DNA from: an uncultured SAR116 cluster alpha proteobacterium
GTDB taxonomy: Bacteria; Pseudomonadota; Alphaproteobacteria; Puniceispirillales; Puniceispirillaceae
DNA: 16,379 nt
Assembly (NCBI GenBank): GCA_902520575.1
Contig: CABYOG010000023.1
Location: forward strand, 1 to 16,379
Reading direction: 5' to 3'
The position numbers and the translations under genes are program-made. The notes under the pieces are model-generated. The model was given only the letters and a program-made list of their open reading frames with translations. It was not told the origin of the DNA and searched no databases. Positions 13,878-16,379 of this stretch are shown piece by piece (position 1 is the first letter of the stretch; each line of letters opens with the position of its first letter).

Positions 13878-15068
13878 TCAAGCTATGGGATTTACTTCAT
13901 CAGTGATTATGCTGGAAATGATATCACAATCATCGCCGTCAAAGGTCAACGGGATCCGCATATCAATTGTTTTATCCAAAGCAGCATGAGTGGCTGGCAG
14001 ATGCGGAATATCTCCCAGATAGGCCCAGCTGTCATAACGGCTCGTAAAGGCAGCAGGCGCATCAGCCCCAAACCATTTCAGATCAACTCCACGTTTGGCA
14101 CATCTGGCTATAAAAGCGGGAATCTCAGCTTTGGATAGGCCCGTTGTACGAAATTGTATAGAGGAGCCTACATAAAATTCAGCCTGACGTCGTGCCGGTA
14201 TATCAATACCTTCTGCAGCAGACAGATGAGCATAGAACCTGTCATATAGCTGGTTCCACCGGGAAATATTATCATCTAGATGCGGAAGCTGTGCGCGAAC
14301 AAGTGCGGCTCGCAGATTATCCATCCGACAAGAATAATTCGCTGTATCTAATTTGATATGTTCAAAGGCCTGTTGCGGAGGCAAAGTACCATGGCGTTCA
14401 TACAGCATATAAGAACCAGAATTAATAATAGCGCGGGCAGCCATCTCATCATCATCTGTTGTTAGAAAGCCACCCTCACCTGAATTCATATGTTTATAAG
14501 TCTGTGTCGAAAACGCAGCCACATCCCCAAAATTTCCAGAACGGATGCCTCTCCATTTCGCTCCCATGGTATGTGCACAATCTTCAACAAGCTTCAACTT
14601 ATGTTTCTTTATAATCTTTGCCAGCGAATCCATATCAGCAATATGTCCACGCATATGAGATAGCAAAAGAACTTGTGAATTAGAGCGCCGGGCCATTTCG
14701 TCCAAATGATTCAGATCAATATGATAGTCATCTGTAATTTCAACTAGAACAGGTTCAGCCGCAAGATTATGAATAGCTCCTGGCACAGGTGCCAGCGTAT
14801 AAGCATTTGCTAAAACCTTATCGCCGGGACGCACACCGCATACCCGCAAACCTAGCTGAATGGCCTGCCCACCTGATGCCGTTGCCACACAATATTTCAC
14901 CCCTTGATAGGTGGCATATTCACTTTCAAGAAGACTGACTTCTGATGTTTCGTCTGCTGAAACATTGTAACGATGCAATCGGCCAGACCGCATGATTTCA
15001 ACCGCACGCACTATACCACGTTCAGGTATTGGTTCCTGCTGTGTAAACGGCTTATCAAAAATCAGCAT
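13878..15068 (-). CDS. DegT/DnrJ/EryC1/StrS-family PLP-dependent aminotransferase
   Basis: A 396-residue fold-type I PLP enzyme of the sugar-aminotransferase family. TASGGQAIQLGLR (63-75) binds the cofactor phosphate. LVEDCAHTMGAKW (160-172) carries Asp163, which contacts the pyridine nitrogen. FSTQTYKHMNSGEGGFL (186-202) holds the Schiff-base Lys192. LLSHMRGHIADMDSL (135-149) replaces the more usual H..G...DM region and keeps its His and Asp. YSCRMDNLRAAL (~245-256) is the conserved N/RM...A region. Members transfer amino groups to keto-sugars for surface polysaccharides or antibiotics, but the STQTYKHMNSGEGG variant differs from the common SF..K.LT.GEGG, so the substrate should not be assumed. 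ATG 15068 has AGGA about nine bases upstream. No other sugar-biosynthesis gene is visible nearby. Confidence 0.88.
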   Translation of the reverse strand: MLIFDKPFTQQEPIPERGIVRAVEIMRSGRLHRYNVSADETSEVSLLESEYATYQGVKYCVATASGGQAIQLGLRVCGVRPGDKVLANAYTLAPVPGAIHNLAAEPVLVEITDDYHIDLNHLDEMARRSNSQVLLLSHMRGHIADMDSLAKIIKKHKLKLVEDCAHTMGAKWRGIRSGNFGDVAAFSTQTYKHMNSGEGGFLTTDDDEMAARAIINSGSYMLYERHGTLPPQQAFEHIKLDTANYSCRMDNLRAALVRAQLPHLDDNISRWNQLYDRFYAHLSAAEGIDIPARRQAEFYVGSSIQFRTTGLSKAEIPAFIARCAKRGVDLKWFGADAPAAFTSRYDSWAYLGDIPHLPATHAALDKTIDMRIPLTFDGDDCDIISSIITDEVNPIA

Positions 15069-15177
15069 TAATTACATCCTGCCTCATAGCCTTCCTCTTC
15101 TTTTGATTTTAAGCCTAGCAGAAAAGACTTCGCAAGTTGTGTACTAGATTTAAACTGTTTATCCGCCGTAAAGCATG

Positions 15178-15369
15178 TCAAAACTTAATTACGCGCTTTA
15201 TGCCCCAATGAAATGCAGCTGCAATTATGACCATCACAAGGCTGATCAGGGCTAATTCCATCTGGTTACTTCGTGTGATGATATTTGGATCTAGCCAGAG
15301 TTGGGCTACTTGAAAACTGCAAAGCAGCCAAATTATTATGAGTAGCGCTCTGCGCAAATAATATTTCAT
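15178..15369 (-). CDS. Small two-helix membrane protein, unknown function
   Basis: ATG 15369 gives 63 residues with two transmembrane segments (~8-26 and ~38-56) and basic ends (MKYYLRR, IKRVIKF), so both termini are probably cytoplasmic. The start is fixed by a strong GGAGG/AGGA ribosome-binding site immediately upstream; an in-frame ATG 13 codons earlier would place that site inside the gene. No family recognised. It precedes the aminotransferase gene on the same strand by 109 bases. Confidence 0.6.
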   Translation of the reverse strand: MKYYLRRALLIIIWLLCSFQVAQLWLDPNIITRSNQMELALISLVMVIIAAAFHWGIKRVIKF

Positions 15370-15681
15370 ATCCTCCCTCCAGCAGGAAGAAGATCGTAAA
15401 CTGAACACACTTATATCACAATGGTAACAGCAAAAAATTATCTTTCATTCAATTTGTGGGTTGGGAATGTACATACCAGAGATTTTCATCTAAAAGCATG
15501 AATAATATTTCCAGTTTGCTACATGAAATATTGTTCCTGCTTCCACTAGGTAATCTGGTGGCATTCAATTGTACCTTTATAAATTTGTTTATGTTTACCA
15601 CCAGTGGTACACTCACTCAAATTTTACTATTTGCGTCTCACCGTCGCGTTCCCCAGAATTCTTGTGACTAAGGAGCAACCA
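15370..15681. other. Divergent intergenic region with a 20-base imperfect palindrome
   Basis: This gap separates the minus-strand two-helix protein from the plus-strand methyltransferase. At 15593-15612 there is an imperfect palindrome: TACCAC, CA, GTGGTA, extended outward by two further matched pairs after one mismatch. It lies about 70 bases upstream of the methyltransferase ATG and could be a regulator site. Otherwise I see only AT-rich sequence and no gene. Confidence 0.35.
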
Positions 15682-16347
15682 ATGAATGTCAAATCTAAAA
15701 TCCTTCAGCACTTACAAGAAATTATCAATTTAACGCAGAACGAAATTGCCATCCAAAGGAACCAAGCTCTATCAGACATTCCTAAATATTCAGTCGAGAA
15801 GAAGCATTGTGAAGGGGCTATATTGCTCAACAATCGAAGCCAATTGATTAAGAAAATGCATTCAAAGGGAATTGTTGCCGAAATTGGTGCGGATGAAGGA
15901 AAGTTTTCACAAGAAATCATTAAAGCCACAGATCCTGCTAAATTAGTGATTGTGGATGCTTGGCATACAGAACGTTATGACGAAAGCAAGGCAAACAGTG
16001 TTAAAGACTTGTTTGAGTCGGAAATTGCAGCTGGACAAGTTGAAATCGTCAGATCACTTTCAGTCGAAGCTGCAAAGCATTTTGATGATAATTATTTCGA
16101 TTGGATTTATATCGATACCGATCATAGCTATAAAACAACGCTTGCAGAGCTTTATGCGTACGAGCGAACAATTAAAGAAGGAGGATATATTTGTGGGCAT
16201 GATTACGTAATGGGAAACTGGGCTAGCGGATATAAGTATGGCGTTATTGAAGCAGTTGCTGAATTTTGTTTAGAGAGAGACTGGAAAATCTCCTATATTA
16301 CAGCTGATTATACTGAAAATAATAGCTTTGCGATTTGCAAAATTTAG
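15682..16347 (+). CDS. Class I SAM-dependent methyltransferase (Methyltransf_24-like)
   Basis: A 221-residue protein. VAEIGADEGKFSQEII (~65-80) is motif I with an acidic residue and Gly for S-adenosylmethionine. LVIVDAWH (~88-95) is motif II with its acidic Asp. FDWIYIDTDHSYKTTLAEL (~140-158) and EGGYICGHDY (~167-176) are characteristic of the Methyltransf_24 group, which is often found with glycan or surface-polymer genes. The first 55 residues are helical and charged. ATG 15682 is chosen because AAGGAG sits seven bases upstream; an in-frame GTG at 15604 would add 26 residues with no ribosome-binding site. The target is unknown. Its nearest recognisable neighbour is a DegT-type aminotransferase on the other strand, which weakly supports a cell-surface sugar role. 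Confidence 0.85.
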   Translation: MNVKSKILQHLQEIINLTQNEIAIQRNQALSDIPKYSVEKKHCEGAILLNNRSQLIKKMHSKGIVAEIGADEGKFSQEIIKATDPAKLVIVDAWHTERYDESKANSVKDLFESEIAAGQVEIVRSLSVEAAKHFDDNYFDWIYIDTDHSYKTTLAELYAYERTIKEGGYICGHDYVMGNWASGYKYGVIEAVAEFCLERDWKISYITADYTENNSFAICKI

Positions 16348-16379
16348 AAGTTCCTACTCAAATGTATCACCCCTGTTCA

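Overview
The window looks like a chromosomal segment of a moderately AT-rich Gram-negative bacterium, most likely a marine alphaproteobacterium (SAR116/Puniceispirillum-like). That placement is an inference from gene content: a large FcbT/TakP-type TRAP transporter with a Tat-exported binding protein, a cytochrome c'/c556 relative, a CueR-type copper regulator and a probable autotransporter protease. I could not compare it with any database. No tRNA, rRNA, CRISPR array, insertion sequence or phage gene is visible.

Layout. (1) 1-2381, minus: a subtilisin-family (S8) serine protease, cut by the window edge, with a signal peptide, a poly-glycine linker, a complete catalytic triad and the beginning of what looks like an outer-membrane barrel. 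(2) 2706-4094, minus: a small SET-domain protein and a Gate-type ('nucleoside recognition') inner-membrane protein. (3) 4384-9197, plus: a TRAP transporter operon dctP-dctQ-dctM. A palindromic operator candidate overlaps the promoter and a strong hairpin terminator/attenuator lies between dctP and dctQ. Both membrane subunits are enlarged: DctQ has about 165 extra N-terminal residues, and DctM has a C-terminal helical/coiled-coil extension of about 330 residues. (4) 9280-10032, minus: two small membrane proteins of unknown function. (5) 10207-12968: a copper-response locus. cueR (plus) is divergent from a minus-strand operon encoding a DUF4396 membrane protein, a cytochrome c'/c556-like protein and a Tat-exported multicopper oxidase. 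The shared intergenic region holds a textbook MerR/CueR promoter with a 19-bp spacer. (6) 12961-13755, minus: two small membrane proteins, convergent with cueR. (7) 13878-16347: a DegT-family aminotransferase and a small two-helix membrane protein (both minus), then a SAM-dependent methyltransferase (plus).

The most unusual single observation is in the copper operon. The cytochrome reading frame is intact up to the first cysteine of its C-terminal haem motif. There a TAA stop replaces the next codon, and the same frame continues with the rest of the motif (S-C-H) and a short tail to a second stop. As sequenced, the protein cannot bind haem through CXXCH. This is a fresh nonsense mutation, a sequencing error, or (least likely) a recoded stop.

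Working picture: the CueR operon is a periplasmic copper-defence module. CueR senses Cu(I), and the multicopper oxidase would oxidise Cu(I). The DUF4396 protein and the cytochrome would assist in ways the sequence does not reveal. The TRAP operon imports an organic acid or similar solute that cannot be identified from sequence alone.
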